9,214 bases of DNA. It comes from Pseudomonadota bacterium. GTDB lineage: Bacteria > Pseudomonadota > Alphaproteobacteria > Parvibaculales > Parvibaculaceae. Positions 8,490 through 9,214 of this stretch are shown piece by piece (within the stretch, counting starts at the first letter, position 1; each line of letters begins with the position of its first letter). The stretch spans positions 1 to 9,214 of the forward strand of contig JAJXZC010000261.1 in assembly GCA_021780275.1 (NCBI GenBank), read 5' to 3'. A program made the position numbers and the translations under genes. A model generated the notes under the pieces. It was not told where the DNA came from and searched no databases. It worked only from the letters and a program-made list of their open reading frames with translations.

Positions 8490-8765
8490 TCAAGTCAGTT
8501 TGGAGCAGATTTCGTTCAGCACATCAATTATGTCTTTCATATTGTGGTGCAAATCACCCCCAACGGTATCGCCTATAGTCTTCCACAAATTGTCGCTGTT
8601 CTCGCGCAAAGTCTGAACTTCAGAAGATATACGTTCAATATTTTCATTTATAAAATGGGACTCTGTCGATATATTAACAGCTTTCTCATTTAATTCGGAA
8701 ATGTCAGTCTTGATTTCACGAATTTCTTCCAAAATTGCTTGTAGCAGCTCCGCAAGTTTTTCCAT
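8490..8765 (-). CDS. Small coiled-coil protein of unknown function
   Basis: I do not recognise this 91-residue protein. It is acidic and almost entirely helical. Hydrophobic residues sit at coiled-coil spacing: L4, L8, I11, I15, I18, I22, L25 in the first helix and I39, I43, I46, V50, L53, L60 in the second, followed by a short break (TVGGD, 67-71) and a last helix with I79, I80, L83, I86. It has no signal peptide, no membrane segment and no catalytic motif, and its only cysteine is C87. The start is well supported: GGAG lies five bases before the ATG. Its stop overlaps a possible TTG start of the helicase-nuclease by two bases, so the two are probably co-translated. GC content is about 38% by hand count, against 60-68% in sampled neighbouring stretches. 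A role as oligomerising partner, regulator or inhibitor of the helicase-nuclease is inference from position only. Confidence 0.75.
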   Translation of the reverse strand: MEKLAELLQAILEEIREIKTDISELNEKAVNISTESHFINENIERISSEVQTLRENSDNLWKTIGDTVGGDLHHNMKDIIDVLNEICSKLT

Positions 8766-8770
8766 AATCG

Positions 8771-8774
8771 CTCC
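8771..8774 (-). promoter_or_regulatory. Shine-Dalgarno site of the small coiled-coil gene
   Basis: GGAG on the minus strand is followed by CGATT and then the ATG at 8765, an ideal spacing. It is the clearest ribosome binding site in the window and supports the 91-residue frame as a real gene. Confidence 0.7.
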
Positions 8775-8797
8775 GATGTAGGGATCCCGTTATACTT

Positions 8798-8818
8798 ACG
8801 CTTCGTTTCCAGAAGCGT
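8798..8818 (-). repeat. Perfect 7-bp inverted repeat (hairpin) upstream of the coiled-coil gene
   Basis: On the minus strand ACGCTTC, loop TGGAAAC, GAAGCGT forms a perfect 7-bp stem in the 69-bp gap between the DUF4357 gene and the coiled-coil gene. No T-run follows on the minus strand (AAGTATAACGGG), so it is not a standard intrinsic terminator for the upstream gene. TATAAC just downstream (8794-8789) could be a -10 box, but I see no matching -35 box. Possible roles are an operator, an mRNA processing or stabilising stem that sets relative expression, or chance. Confidence 0.5.
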
Positions 8819-8834
8819 TATTATCGAGCTGAAG

Positions 8835-9214
8835 TCAGTCCGACGGTTTCGATTCGAACAGTTGAGCCGCCTCCCACTCCTTATAACTTGTCCCGTCCGC
8901 CAGCCGCCATTCGAGCGTTCCGTTAGCGTTGCGACCCACGACGACGGCGGCGGCGGCGCTGGGGCTCTTGAAGGCGTAGCTTTGCGTGAAGACGCAGCGT
9001 TCGCCGTCCGGCTTCAGGATGCCCGTGCGCAGAAGCTCTTCGTGAAGTTCGTGATAGCCGACGCTGGTCGCCTCGCGGCCTTCCCATCGAAGGCGGGCCA
9101 TGGAGCCGGCCTGAACGATGAAGTCGCCGCTTTGCAGGACCGCTGTGGCCTCGATGCCGTGCTTCTTCGATTTCAGGAAGAAGCCGGTTCCGCCAGTCGC
9201 GGGAATCCCTTGCG
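8835..9214 (-). CDS. DUF4357-domain protein, C-terminal part (probable GIY-YIG nuclease family)
   Basis: The frame is open from the right edge (first full codon at 9212) to the TGA at 8837-8835, giving 125 residues; the N-terminus lies outside. The start of this piece, TGFFLKSKKHGIEATAVLQ and SGDFIVQAGSMARL (visible residues 9-27 and 28-41), matches the segment that precedes DUF4357. The DUF4357 domain has FTQSYAFKSPSAAAAVVVGR (75-94), then NANGTLEWRLADGTSYKEWE. The methionine at 9101 is internal, because the homologous region continues upstream of it. In known proteins DUF4357 is commonly the C-terminal domain of GIY-YIG endonuclease-like proteins and is often seen beside type I restriction genes, so a nuclease domain is expected off the edge, but none is visible here. 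It reads in the same direction as the genes that follow, 69 bp upstream of the coiled-coil gene, and may head the same operon. Confidence 0.85.
   Translation of the reverse strand, partial: QGIPATGGTGFFLKSKKHGIEATAVLQSGDFIVQAGSMARLRWEGREATSVGYHELHEELLRTGILKPDGERCVFTQSYAFKSPSAAAAVVVGRNANGTLEWRLADGTSYKEWEAAQLFESKPSD

Noticed and set aside
1..9214. CRISPR array, insertion sequence, hsdM or hsdS
   Set aside because: No regularly spaced repeats, transposase motifs, methylase motifs or target-recognition repeats are visible on either strand.

Overview
The window looks like part of an accessory defence locus from a high-GC proteobacterium. An alphaproteobacterium is most likely, judging from composition and the style of the proteins, but I cannot name the genus. 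Every supportable gene is on the minus strand, so the operon reads from right to left.

Layout in transcription order: (1) 9214-8835, the C-terminal 125 residues of a protein ending in a DUF4357 domain, probably a GIY-YIG-type nuclease family member, cut by the right edge. (2) A 69-bp gap containing a perfect 7-bp hairpin. (3) 8765-8490, a 91-residue, almost wholly helical coiled-coil protein of unknown function, at about 38% GC between genes that are above 60%. (4) 8442-3784 (possibly starting at 8493), a giant protein of about 1,550 residues with the order DUF4011, SF1 helicase, PD-(D/E)xK nuclease of the MTES_1575/Vsr-like type, DUF3320. (5) Six bases later, 3777-643, a full-length type I restriction subunit HsdR. 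(6) 642-238, a gene-free stretch that is AT-rich next to hsdR and carries only weak hairpins. (7) 237-1, the first 79 residues of a PrtN-family (pyocin activator) regulator, cut by the left edge.

Genes 3, 4 and 5 are packed like one transcript: the stop of 3 overlaps a possible TTG start of 4, and 4 and 5 are six bases apart. The operon therefore carries two different nuclease-motor proteins, HsdR (SF2 translocase plus endonuclease) and the DUF4011/DUF3320 helicase-nuclease, plus a small coiled-coil protein. No hsdM or hsdS is in view. If this is a working type I system they should lie to the right, upstream of the DUF4357 gene. The PrtN-like gene beyond hsdR suggests the locus borders a mobile element, since such small activators occur in pyocin, prophage and integrase neighbourhoods; that link is inference. 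The most novel part is the low-GC coiled-coil gene coupled to the giant helicase-nuclease inside a restriction operon.
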